Origin: Anaspis maculata | Taxonomy: Eukaryota > Arthropoda > Insecta > Coleoptera > Scraptiidae | Assembly: GCA_949128115.1 (NCBI GenBank) | Contig: OX421962.1 | Location: 101,772,836-101,836,835, forward strand | Length of the DNA: 64,000 nucleotides | Reading direction: 5' to 3' | In this document: positions 10,360 through 21,853 of the stretch, one piece after another | Position numbering within the stretch: the first letter of the stretch is position 1 | Layout: each line of letters begins with the position of its first letter | Program-made: the position numbers and the translations under genes | The notes under the pieces: generated by a model | Seen by the model: only the letters and a program-made list of their open reading frames with translations | What the model was told of the DNA's origin: nothing | The model's database searches: none

Positions 10360-13330
10360 ATTGAAGGAGTTTTTCCTGTGCATTTATTGAAAAGAGTGGT
10401 ATACTTGAAAAAGTCGAAAAACTTGAAGAAAGTAGTTCTCAAACGGTTATTTGGTATATGGCTAGCTCGTCCCTATTTGTTCAACATGTCAAAAGCATAC
10501 TTCCCTCCGATGCGTATTGTTTAGTATACGGGGTGAAAACTAGGAATAAGCGTTCACATTTTTTATTTCGGTATAGGGAAATTCTCCTTACAACTCCTCG
10601 CACAACCAAAATCTCAAAAATGCTCAGTGCAACAGTAGTCAGCAGTTGCAGTGATTGCAGAAATGTGAATTTCCAATATGTTGTATTGAAAACTCTGGCA
10701 CCTGTTCGCATGAACAGTGAACACATAGGAGAGAACTTGGTACGAAATTTCTAATAAGAACCTAGATTTTTGTGCGGAGAGCAGCCTTCCAGAACCTACG
10801 CATGCATGCGTGACATCTTCGCGTTTTTTTCAGTAAGAAGCTCATTCTCTGGCTACATGGCCAATCTAATTGCACCGCGTGTCTCGTACGACCTGGATTA
10901 ACACTGCAGTGGCAGGAGATTCTCTTAAAACGACCATCGTGATATAGAAAGCGGCATTAGTCTTCAAAAACAATAATCGCCGGTTTTGCCGGAGAGGGTT
11001 ACAAAGATAGATATTAAGAGATCCAAAAGGCAGGCATCAAGCTGCCACCATATTATCTAAATGGACCTCTGACACATTGATGAGCGCAAAAAACACATTC
11101 ACCGCACACTCCGCAAAGCATACAAGGACCATTAGCTCCGTTATGAAACCACTTCACTTTCCTCGTGTTGCTTGCAAAATGAAATAAAGACGTAGTAAAG
11201 ACAATCTGCTAAACTCAGTTTTCTTGTCCCAGTGCCTGCCTGTTAGTTTAATTTTGAAACTTCACTCGTACTGTTACGAGGAAAGATGGATATGCTTTGG
11301 TTTTGATTTGAAGTTTTGGTCGAGAAGCTTTTTCTGTTGCGTTTGTGGCTATACTGGTTTCGAAGTGACGCTATCACGCAACTGTCAATTTACGTGAAAT
11401 ATCTCGATGTACAAAAAACTCGTTACGTCCTAAACGCAGCGTGAATTCCTGCGGGAGTTGGATACGGAACAAAAAATCGCAGACAAATAACAATAACAAA
11501 AATGCTGTCGGAGAGACCCAGGAAAAACGGGAGAGGTGGAGGTTATTCATTTCGATGGAAAAGCTTCGATTGAAATCGAAAGAAAATATTTCTCTCTCCT
11601 TGTGATGGCGCTTCGTGGAGCAAAAACAAGAAGCTTCCCGATTATAGCTCAATTAACTGAGCGAGTGTATTTTTGTTTTCTTGCGTCAACCACTGCGGAT
11701 GATGCTTTTGCTCTTGAGTACCTCCTGAGCCCACGCACGAAAAAATAACCCTCCATTCACGTCATCGGCAAGGCCTTTTATATGCCGGACAGAAAATGCT
11801 CTGAATGGAACAGCAAAGCTAGTTTTATTGAGCGTGTGTTTAAAAATGGCATCGCTGCGTGTCCGAGATTCCGAGATCCCCTCGTGTATTACAAACCTCG
11901 CAGGTCAGTTTCGGGTTTTCGGGGGAGGAAAAGGGTTGAATTAAAAGCTTTCGAGATAAAGCAGCGTGTGGTTTGCGATCCGGGCCATGGCATGAAAAAA
12001 AATCAATTGAAGGCGCTCCGGCATCATTGAAATCTCTATGGGTTGATGTCTTGAGTGTGCCGGGGAGTGCTGGACATTAAAACGTGGTCGATAGAGGCAT
12101 TTTTGCTGTGACGCTATCGTTATTGAATCTGTGTTGTTTGAGCGCACAGCACCAAGAGCACCCTTATCGAGATGACCTCAAAAGAACCCTTAATGGCCAC
12201 ATTAGAGAATGCCAGTGGCCATTTCGTCGGTAATAGGGCCATCAACGTCGACGTATTCAGTCAACTTTAGCCCTCGGCGATTATCAACGCCTCTCTAACT
12301 CTTTTTTCTATCATCCCGAAAACTGTTTTGTCCGCCTTCGTTTCGTTGTGTGTCCCCATTTGCAGTAAACATAATGCCGCGCGTCATTGTTAAAACTTTA
12401 TACACAGATGGCACACACAAGGAAATTGCGTGGAATTCTGGATATAAAGAAGAGAAAAAATAACCCGCAGGAACACACAAATACACACACAAACGAGCGG
12501 GAAAGAGAAAAGGGGTGGCAAGGCAAGGCAAGGCACGGCGCTAGGGACCACGGAAATGATTCACGCATTGTGGTTGACAAGATAAATATTGCCGGGGACA
12601 GAGATGACGTGGAATTTATGGTTCGGGGGAAGTTAAGCCGTGAGGAATTCCCCGGGAAACGGGGAGGACCGAGGAGAAGGACCGGGTGCTGGCGCAACAC
12701 TTGCGTGTGTATGTGTGCGAAGCGAGAGAATTAAGAAAACTAACGGGCGGATTTAGGCGCGCTAGGTTTTATTCGAAATAAAAACAAACGCATAACGTCG
12801 GATGTTCGACGGGAAACATTCATCGGCTATTACTTTTCCTGCTTCAAGCCTGGTGAGTTTTTATCACCCATAATACGCCGGCTCTGCCGCCGAGTTACGT
12901 GCCCCTTTTACTGGTCCGTATGTATAGGTATAGGGGATGTTTTGTGGTGGGTGGCGATGATGCCAAATGGAATGGGAATCAAAAGTCGCGCTTTATTATC
13001 CCGTAAGCGAGATAAAAAATACTCGAAACGATATACTCTGTTGCTGCGCCGTATCAGAAATAAAAAGGGACGATTTCGAATGCAAATGACGTTTTTTTTG
13101 TGTTTGTGTGCGTAGCTTTTACGGTCACGGTGTTTTGAATGAAGATGTGAATCGGATTGTTGATGCCGCGTTTGCCGAGCAAGAGAACGATGCGTCACTG
13201 TTAATCTGTGGCATTCGATAGCCGTTCAATTAGTTATAGTTCCATCTAATTTGTGATAGTGAATAATGTATCATGCGTTGCTTTTGTATTCGGAAATGTA
13301 TACGGCTACATGTAATTCCTGCAGTGATGA
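10360..13330. other. Unassigned, with a GC-richer patch near 12.4-12.75 kb
   Basis: No coding or repeat family recognised. Around 12470-12500 there is a short CA-rich stretch, and 12500-12730 is richer in G. Reading frames at 12387-12734 and 12398-12700 lie antiparallel to each other and look compositional. Confidence 0.4.
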
Positions 13331-14855
13331 ATTCTCGGTCAGCTCCCATGGGTGGTGACTGGTGATCCACATGACCTGTAGTCTTTAACGCCCGGACATT
13401 TCCTAATTGGAGGAGCTCTTACTGCTACCAAATAGAGTACACACAGCTGGCGTTGTTGAATTGGTTCACACTTGGAAATGATGAAGGGATGAAGTAGTGG
13501 ACTTGCAGGTAAGTGAATTATGCAGGAAGTGAGGACGAGTAGGCATGTTGCTGCCATCTGAGACGGTTATCTGAATTGCAGGACTAGCCAAGGTTACGCA
13601 CCTTGATTCTGCAGCAAGCCCGCACATGCAAGGGGGAAAGGTTCACAAGAACTGAGGTTGACACCGACTTGACTTTTGTATATCAACAAAAGAAATGGGG
13701 TTCACAACCTTCAGTTTACCACTCAAGTACTCACCTTCAGGTTGTGGGTACAGGTGGGGGTTTATAGCCTCTGAGAAGCCGTCTATATCGCTTGTCGTGT
13801 CCGCAAAGCCTGCGGAGGGCAAGAAGTCCAGGCTACGCTACGATGATAAAGCAAACTATCAGTCGGAGGGAATCTGAAAGGCATCACCGTACCTTGAAAG
13901 TAGCATCGTGGCAGTTGATGTGTCAATACAGACGTTGGCAGCGCGACCCGTGATCCTGTCTCCAGGAAACACCCCCGAACAGAAAACCAAGCTGTGAGAA
14001 GTTCGATCTTGATGTTGACTGTGACACAAACCGAGGGCTGTTACTAACAGTGCATGGTGTAGTGTTGACACAAGACACTTCAGTGAAACCAGGTGGTGAA
14101 GGGAGTCGAAAATGTTGGTGACTGTTGACATCAGGCAAAACTCTTCTTCATCATGAGACAAAATAGCAATGACGCTTCATTGCTCTTTTTGGTGCCAAAC
14201 GTTGCTCCAGTGTCAGGTTGCAAGATGGCGGTAACGTTTTGATGTTTTTCTCATCTCGGAAGATTTTTCTGAGAGGTTCTGTCAGGTGAGACAGCGGTGT
14301 CGAACAAGATGGCGGCAAAGTCGTGCAAGGTAACAGTGGTAATGTTTTGCAAGGTGGTGAGGCTGGTTCAATTCCAAGATTGTGTGGATTTGAGCAAGGC
14401 CTGCTGATTCGGCAGAAATCATCCGATGAGTGTCCCTGGACTTTTCTCGAGACTGTTGGAAACAGGAATCTCTTCTCGTCCGTCCTGATGTGAACAATCC
14501 ATTTCCAGGAGAATCATTCCAATCTCAGGTACAAGCGTCCACAAGATTAGAGGATGTCATTCTTGAAACAAAATAAGAATCAGCAGTAAATGGTTCACAC
14601 AGAATAAAAATCTTCCAACATTGGTCCCTTATTTGAACACTCTTGGTTGCATGGTTGACAAAAATAGAAACAACTTCCCGCCCAGAGGGTTCCTCTCCTG
14701 AATAACACTGGTTTTAGAAAAAGCAAAATTGGTCCCATCGCTTCCTTTTTTGAACAATCCTGAGTTACAAAAAAAAATCATCCGCGGACAATCCTAGTTA
14801 CTCCTGGCTTCTCCCTACAGCGCCCTACTGTTTGAACAATCCTGGTCACGGCACC
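13331..14855. other. Unassigned, with repeated gttgacaa/atcctg words
   Basis: Low-level repetition of words such as tgaacaatcctg (near 14493, 14752, 14833) and aagatggcggc/taa (near 14223, 14308) suggests decayed repeats. No element boundary or protein was seen. Confidence 0.35.
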
Positions 14856-15265
14856 ACTCTTGTGATGCTACACCCCCCTCGCTGACATTTTATTTGATCG
14901 TCGATATTTATGTGATCGTCTAAATTAGTGCAAAATGGTTCTTGTATGGTTCTTTTCACAAAACGCTGAACACATGACTGACAAAATGGACAAAATGACG
15001 CAAAAAGAATAAAATGAACAAAATAATAAAAACACAACAACAAGAAAACATGAAAATCAGTACAATAATAAAACAATAAAAAGAAGTCAAAGCAACAACA
15101 AAATATGTGAAACTGTCAGTCGAAGAAAATAGAAAGTGACAGATTCGGAGAAATAGGCACTCAGTAGAAGAACTCGTCAAAGAAGCCCGTGAGTATTGCC
15201 CAAAAAAGAGGAATCTCAGTTTTTGTTCTGACAAAATGTGAAAACTCACTGACACTTTACTCTGA
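14856..15265 (+). repeat. Dispersed repeat R2, copy 2
   Basis: Same-orientation relative of 7795-8250. It is more A-rich in the middle (about 14990-15090), where the copies differ most in length. Confidence 0.75.
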
Positions 15266-15699
15266 TGCATCAGCTACTCTCAGCTCGAGGCCAGATAGGC
15301 GGCTGGTTTTTTTCCCCACTAAACAGCACTGGACAGTCAAAATGAACCAGGTCTCCCCTGCTACCAGGGTTACCATTTTAGTTATTGCACGACATTTTCT
15401 TTCCTTGTGTTATTTTCTCGAAGTGATTTCATATTTTTCATGTCGCTATAGTTTCAATTATTTATTTCATCGCCCTTTCGTAATCTCTGGCAGACATTTC
15501 AAGAGACTTTCTTATCAAGAAATTAGGTAAGATTTCCTAGCACTTGGCCCTCATCGCAACCGGGGATTTTAGCAGTTCGTTGTTCTTACCTCTCACTAGC
15601 CTTGTCTGGGAAACCAAACTCATCGGAGCCCACAAGATCTGACAAACAAGTATGTTCTTCGTCCATCGGGATTGCTTTTTTTGCGGTGGGCGAGTATCC

Positions 15700-15992
15700 G
15701 TGTAGTCACTGGCAGTACCTCCTCAGCGCCGCCTTAGTACTCTAAGAGCAGCGCCGGGTGATTCCCACACCACCCACCATTTTATGGACGCATGAACAGC
15801 GAGGTTATTAGCACCCTTTTTTCGGTGTCTTTCTCGTTTCACTCTTTTTTTCTTGACGTGACTGCACGGTAGTACACGTCAAGGTACTAAAGGGCGCATG
15901 AAAGTTTTCACCTGGTCCGAGCCGGATTCGAACCCACGATCCCTAGAATTGCTTCCAAAGACGGAGTCCGCCGCGCTACCGGCCGGGTTGGG
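15700..15992 (-). mobile_element. tRNA-headed SINE, minus strand
   Basis: Read on the minus strand, the head lies at about 15992-15920. It has an A-box-like tagcgcggcgg (15978-15968) and a B box ggttcgaatcc (15934-15924). The body continues towards 15700. No target duplication was found, so the ends are approximate. A short inverted pair (cttgacgtg near 15853, cacgtcaag near 15878) lies inside. It differs from the other SINE heads in the window. Confidence 0.6.
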
Positions 15993-16328
15993 ACTGCTTT
16001 TGAATTTTCCTTTTTTCTTATTTACTAGCCGCTGCTATTTTGCAGGCTTCTTTGTTTTACGTTTCAAACTATCGATCGTAGTAGTCCGGTCGATTGGCGC
16101 CGAAAAATGCCTCTACTATGCATTTTGTGATAAAGCAAAGGGCTTCTGGATTTACGTCCTTGAGATTCAACTTGACAATTCCAGAACTGGCGCCAACGAG
16201 TCAAGTGTGGCAGGCGACCTCAGGAGTACATAAGTACATACTCAGGGTTAATGTTGTGTCTCTTTATAAACATCTCTTCAACTTCACTGAGAACTTTCAA
16301 CATTGTTGTCTGGATTTGAAATTGTGAG

Positions 16329-17317
16329 TATAATCAATTTCACGGCTTTCTGCATTAGAGCAAGCTATGAAAAAAATGGGTTGCGTTGGCACGAATGACA
16401 CGTTGACGACTTGTTGGCAGCTAGCTGTCTTCATGTGCAATTTTAGATGTGACATTGTCACCGTCTTGGGGAGTCATGGACGCGAAAGTGAAATTTTTTG
16501 AGAATATGCGAGGAATTGTTAGTTTCCTTTGAGTGATTTGCAGTGTGAAAAACGATAAGGGACATTGCCTTCATTGGTGAGTCTCCGCCAAGATTATCAG
16601 GCTTTTGCAGCTAGAGCTAGAGTAAGTAATAATAATAATTTTTTTTTAAATAATATTGTTTTCCCGACCTTGCATTCGGCCATAGGAGTTTTGACACTTT
16701 TATTTCACTTTTCGTTACAAACAGTTTTCATTATTCACAATCATAATAATTCCTACAACACCATTATTCCAACGTTTTTAGCGGTGTTTGGCCCAGAAAA
16801 GTTTCTTCCGCCGGCTGGAATCGAACCTCGGTCTGAGAGGAACCGTTGAAATATGGGTTGTGAGCGCGTTGGTTTAAGCTTCTGAGCCACCCAGCCGGCT
16901 AGAGTAAGTACCTAGTAACCTAGTACTCATTACTCCAGTGATATGCATCAGAAGATGTAGCCCTTTGGGCGGTGGGCCCTTTCATCCGAGTATAGTATCC
17001 TGCCGATCTTCGACATCATACATTAGTAGCCGCCAAAAACCTTACAACCTTGGCGGAGACCCACCAACCAGTAAAGACAATGTCTCTAATTTTCCACACT
17101 GCAGAGCACTCCAAAGAAACTCACGATTCCTGGCACGATGCTCAAAAATTTTCACTTTCGCAAACATGATACCTCGGCACGGTGACAAGGTGTCACAATA
17201 AAAATTGCACGTGTAGATAACTGGCTGGCATCCCCTTGTCATCGTATCATTCGTACCAACACAACACAATTTTTCCATAGCTTGCTCCAATGCAGAAAGC
17301 CGTGAAATTGATTATAT
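16329..17317. mobile_element. Foldback element E, interrupted by a SINE
   Basis: The outer arms match in reverse complement: tataatcaatttcacggctttctgcatt at 16329 onward is mirrored ending at about 17317. Pairing continues inward to ggtgagtctccgccaag (16577-16593) against cttggcggagacccacc (17050-17066). The middle holds a SINE with its own target duplication. Confidence 0.8.
16629..16898 (-). mobile_element. tRNA-headed SINE with 12-bp target duplication
   Basis: Flanked by identical 12-base copies of ctagagtaagta (16617-16628 and 16899-16910). On the minus strand it begins at 16898 with a tRNA-like head holding tggctcagaagc (16889-16878) and B box ggttcgattcc (16828-16818). It ends in an A-run followed by attattattat. 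Clean ends and an intact duplication indicate a complete, fairly recent insertion into element E. Confidence 0.9.
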
Positions 17318-17358
17318 GTATGGTGCTTTGACCTTTATATGTATGGTGCTTTGACCTC
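17316..17358. repeat. Tandem duplication, about 22-24 bases x2
   Basis: tatatgtatggtgctttgac occurs twice in succession, just outside the right end of element E. Confidence 0.8.
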
Positions 17359-17379
17359 TCAAAGCCTATAGCGTTCTCG

Positions 17380-17423
17380 CCCTTCCTGAAGCCTTCCTGA
17401 AGCCTTCCTGAAGCCTTCCTGAA
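17380..17423. repeat. 11-base tandem repeat, four copies
   Basis: Four consecutive copies of gccttcctgaa, the first with one change. Confidence 0.9.
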
Positions 17424-17528
17424 GCAAATTCAAATTCTGTCCGTCACTATTAACTCTATTCAACATAGAACTGACAACATGACATTCAAATGTAAAGTCA
17501 TACAAAAACTCACAACTACAATTATGGA

Positions 17529-18403
17529 CAGGGAGTTGGTGCCTCAAAACTTACGTCATAAGGTACATGATTTTAACCCTGTACGTCTAATGTTCGTTGA
17601 TGAGGTTGTTAAAAATTTCTTTGTCCCCATGTAAGACCGAGGGCTTTAGGCTGATATAGGCTTGTCAATTTTAGAGAAATGTCAAAAATTCACGTCATAA
17701 GGATCCTACATGAATGAAACCAACGGGCTTTTGTGTGGGAACATCCCGTAATCAAAAATCGGGTCATGAGACAAAATTTCTGGGGGCTCTCGGTCCATAA
17801 GACAAGTTTGAAATTTTCAAAAATGGCCAAAATTTACCTTCTCCTGGGGACTTCTCCTTTGACATAATTTCAGGAATGAAAAACGATTCTCACATGATTT
17901 TTCACGCAGGTTTCAAGTCTGTCCACAAAAATTAATAATGGTACACCGCTTACAGGGTGCAACACCGAAAAATTTTGCTCAAATCGACAAATCGTACACC
18001 CTGTATTTTAACATGGAAGTCGGTGCCGTCTTTTATCTCGATTACAAATCTATATCACACTTGGTGGGTAAGTCAACAAAACGCCTGTGAAAAAATTGAT
18101 GGATTTTGCTTCTTTTTTAAAAATTTCAAACTTGTTTTATGGACCGAAAGCCCCTGAAAATTTTTTCTTACGACCAGATTTTCGATTTAAGGGGATGCTC
18201 CCACACAAAATCCAGTTGGTTTCATTCATGCACCTTATTACGTAAGTTTTTGGCCATTTTTTCGACAAGTTCATACCAGCCTAAAGTCCCCGGTCTGACA
18301 TGTAGACAAGCAATTTTTAACAACCTTATCAACGCACATTTGACCTACAGGGTTAAAATCATTTACGTTATGACGTAAGTTTTGAGGCACCAGCTGCTCC
18401 CTG
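17529..18403. mobile_element. Foldback element F
   Basis: The arms mirror each other about 17965. The left end reads cagggagttggtgcctcaaa followed by acttacgtcataa; the right end carries the mirror (ttatgacgtaagt, then ttttgaggcaccagctgctc, then cctg). Inner words such as tgttaaaaatt and aatttttaaca also pair. The central loop holds a gtacaccctgta-type word. No coding capacity. Confidence 0.85.
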
Positions 18404-18877
18404 TGCATTAATTGATACCTATTGTTCCTTTGGTTCATGGAATGGAGATCCGGGCTTCATTGACAGATCAAGTGGCTGGACCTTCACAGAATGATCCAGC
18501 GGGTGGAGGGAGCGCAAAAAAAGGAAGACAACAAATCACCATTCATAATGACGGGACTGAGACTTGTCAATAACGTGAAGTAACTCACATCATATCTTGA
18601 TGCACTGAGGTCTCATACTATCGTCTTGACATAATTACTGTCAATATTTCTAGAGAGGGAGACTGGTGGGGGGGAGGGAAAGGAAATGTTGACTGTGTAG
18701 ATAATTCTTCTTTTCACTTTTACATAACATGTTTTCTCGATGCATTCGAAAATTGTGACCAGAAGTACAAAACACCGCTGACCGTGCTTGACTTCATGCT
18801 TGACCTTCTTCACTTCACGGGGATGGAAACGTCAATATTTCCCCCCTTTCTCCTTAGATTTTATCTTGTTATTTTAA
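18404..18877. other. Unassigned
   Basis: No gene or repeat recognised. Confidence 0.4.
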
Positions 18878-19065
18878 TAATAATAAATAAATAATAAATG
18901 TTTTTCTTCCTATCGGCTTTTTCTTGCCATAGGAGTTTGCCCGTTTATTAATCAATTATACAGACTCAGAAAAGTGCTAATTTCATTACATTATTTTTCG
19001 TTATTATTCATCATTCGTTATTTGTCACAATTTCGTTATTAATATACTGAGTTCTTCTTGGATCC
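18878..19065 (-). repeat. Possible relative of the 16.6 kb SINE body
   Basis: It shares with 16629-16740 an ataataata-rich start, a ccataggagttt word (18931 and about 16680) and a tttcgttat word. No tRNA-like head or target duplication was found, so this may be a 5'-truncated SINE or a shared LINE-type tail. Confidence 0.35.
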
Positions 19066-20974
19066 AAAACTGAAGAGGCTGGGCTCAGGGTTACCACTGT
19101 AGTGACAGGAAATTCAGATAGGCAACAATGCGTGACTACATACCAGAAGCGTAACTCCCCAGGAAATCCAAAGACGCCTCTAACAGAGACTTCCTTTACC
19201 TGTTAGTTTCGGTTAAACCTAATTTAACACAGTACAAGCATGTTGTGTTGAATGACACAAACATAAGACGAGCAAAAGTGCAAAAGTGTTAGTCTTAAAT
19301 ACCAACTCTTACTTTTTTTTTACTCCTAGAATTTCTGTCTTGGAATAAATATCTCGAGGATAACTGGAGGTTAATTGCCATAGACACTATTGTTCCAACA
19401 ATCGTTGCTATGTTCCGTTTTAATTATTTCAAAGGTTTTGTGCTCGGGTTGTACAACTGCAACTTGGTTCGTAATTTCGTTCTCCTCCGAGATCCTTTCA
19501 TTGCACCGGCTCCACTAGAAACGGTCGAAAGGAATAATTTTCATCAAGCACATCGTAATCCACGCTCTTTCTTATTATTCAACTTTTCCCAAAGCCCTCC
19601 AGCTTAGAGCAAAACGTTATTTTGCTGAAAGCTTTTATATCGCCTCCCCCTCTAGCAAAATCCTCCCCACATTAGCACCATTAAGCGCGCATCACTCTGC
19701 CATATTATCAATCCGCGCGCGCACGCACAAATAACGAAAAAAAAAGCAATTGTGGACCTAATTGGGAAGCAGCTTTAATTGAAATGCTAATTGGAAATAC
19801 CCTGCCGCTGTGCCTGTGATGTCCTGGCCAGTTTCATTTTATAAAATGCATCAAGACGACCGCCCTCCGGGCCATTTGCCGGTTCTGCCCTGCCATGCTT
19901 CCCTTCTTTTTTCCTCCGGTAATATTGCCCATCACTTACGCAGTTTATTGCAGAAACAGCCCGCGTTCTTCTCTTCCCCCCGTTCCGACCATCGCTTTTC
20001 TGGGAAAAAATGCGTGTATCGGCGTCGCCTGAATTTATTCAATCAAAGCAAGCCGGTGTGCTCTCGCCATTGAAATTTTTCAGTTCGACGAAAAAGCGCC
20101 GCTGCTGTTGCTGCTGCTGTTCCACCAAAATGGGGTAGAGAAGGGGGAGGGGGGGCAGCAGGGGCTGTCGTGATTATTTCCGATTGTTTATCGATCGACC
20201 CGTTGCGATATTAATTTGGACGCGCTTTCGAATTTATAAACGTAGAAACGAATAATCGAGAAATTCATTTTTTTATTCAATTTATCGTGGTGGCCTGGAA
20301 GTGATCATTTCTGTTCCATCTGTGGGTTAATATGCAAGTGTAAAGTTTCACCTTCTACTAAGGAGCTTATAATGCAAGACAAAAAGTTGGCGAATGCTCC
20401 GATGGATAAATTCCTCTTTAGCAACTAGCCTTCGCTAGGCTGTTATCAAGGGTGCAGTGGTGTCCATCTGGCGAAAAAAACAACTGATAGTGACATTGGT
20501 CGTGAAAGAAAAATGCAGGATTTTATTGGATTGATAAAAACAAAGAAAAAGTAGACAACGGAACGTTTCATCAAAAACGTTCGATCATTCCATTAGTCTG
20601 AGGGTGATAAGATGTTGAGTGGAGTTTATCTACTTTTGCATTCAAAACAGGAGCTTGATATTCGAAACTTTTTACTTTTCTACATGTAAAGCCGAAATGT
20701 TAGCTAGGTACCTCATAAGTCTGATACTAATTTTGTTCCACCTACCGTTGCTGACATCTCTCTAAGTTCCGATGGTTTTTGGTCTCCCAGCTCTGATATC
20801 GACAACGATGTGTCTAAACGTTGCTCTTCACTGTCCCTGGCGCCTGGGCTATCTGTAGCTTCTGTTGGCTTGTCTTTTGTCAAGTTTGTCAAGTTTTATC
20901 CCACCAAACGAGTGAGGCGTACGTAGTGATCGGTCTAACAACCGTCATGTACGACCAATAGATCATACCTGGTT
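19066..20974. other. Unassigned
   Basis: No recognised gene. There is a short GCT-rich run at about 20100-20120 and a G-rich run at 20140-20155. Reading frames at 19410-19607 and 19810-20073 have no family features. Confidence 0.4.
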
Positions 20975-21268
20975 TTAGACCCCGAAGAGTTTGCGGCATA
21001 TCCAGAACGCCGCTGTGGACTTCGAAATCGTCTTGTTCGGGTAAGAGTTCCAGGTGAGTTTTCTATCCAGGATGATTCCCAGATATTTGACCTCCTCGGA
21101 AAACCCAATTTTAGTTCCCTTCAGTACCGGAGCAGTCAGTTCGACTTTTCTGCGGCGTGTGAACGGAACTATCACAGTTTTGGCCAGGTTGATGCTAAAG
21201 CCCTCTTCCAAGCACCATTGATGATTAGTGTTTATGACATTTTTTGTAAGAGTAGCCAAGTACGTCAA
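20975..21268 (-). pseudogene. Non-LTR retrotransposon reverse transcriptase fragment (Jockey-like)
   Basis: A 97-residue open frame matches the C-terminal (thumb) part of reverse transcriptases from Jockey-type LINEs. Recognisable signatures are GFSINLAKTVIVPFTRRR near residues 24-41, EVKYLGIILDRKLTW near 59-73, and a closing FWICRKLFGV. The catalytic FADD region that would lie upstream (above about 21270 on the minus strand) and the endonuclease domain are absent, so this is a fragment of a protein normally near 900 residues. No poly(A) or target duplication was found. The exact clade (Jockey, LOA or I-like) cannot be fixed from so short a piece. Confidence 0.8.
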
Positions 21269-21649
21269 TTATGTCTCGAGTTCGAAATTTTTCGGTTACA
21301 GACAGTACAAGCAGCCACGTTTACGTATAAATAATTGGGGCGCCTGATTCAGGTTTATGTGAAGCTACATTCACTACCACGGTGAAGAAACCAAGAAACC
21401 AGAAAGTACAGTTACTTCTAGACAAACTACGGCTAACAAACAGAATGATGTGAATAAAATTTGACTTAATTGGCGTAATCGGTAAACAAGACCGGTTCTT
21501 TGCAGCTTTCACAACTGACACTATTATTCAAGTAAATATGGGGCACACACCAAGTTAACTTCGTGACTTCAACATGATAGAGTTGGTGTATTTATCTGTT
21601 TTCTGTAGATACTAATTTGCCAGATTTATTTGAGAATTTTATCTACCTC

Positions 21650-21844
21650 GGGCCAGCGGTAGCTCAGCGGTTGGAACGCTGGGCTGCGATCCTTAAGGTA
21701 GTGAGTTCAATCTCACGCGGCGGCAGTGCTGAACAATTTACTGCTGTCGTCAACCTTTCTGACAAGCGACCAACCCAGTCGCTAAAAATAATTGGGTACC
21801 TGCGTTCTGTGTGAGCAAGGGCTAAGGTGGTTGTGACTATTATT
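21650..21844 (+). mobile_element. tRNA-headed SINE with 9-bp target duplication
   Basis: The head has A box tagctcagcggttgg starting at 21660 and a B-box-like gagttcaatctc at 21703-21714. The tail ends in tattatt. Flanks are atctacctc (21641-21649) and atctgcctc (21845-21853), one mismatch in nine. Total length is about 195 bases. Confidence 0.85.
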
Positions 21845-21853
21845 ATCTGCCTC

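Noticed and set aside
12398..12734. Antiparallel frames of 100 and 115 residues
   Set aside because: They overlap each other in GC-rich, CA-containing sequence with no recognisable protein.
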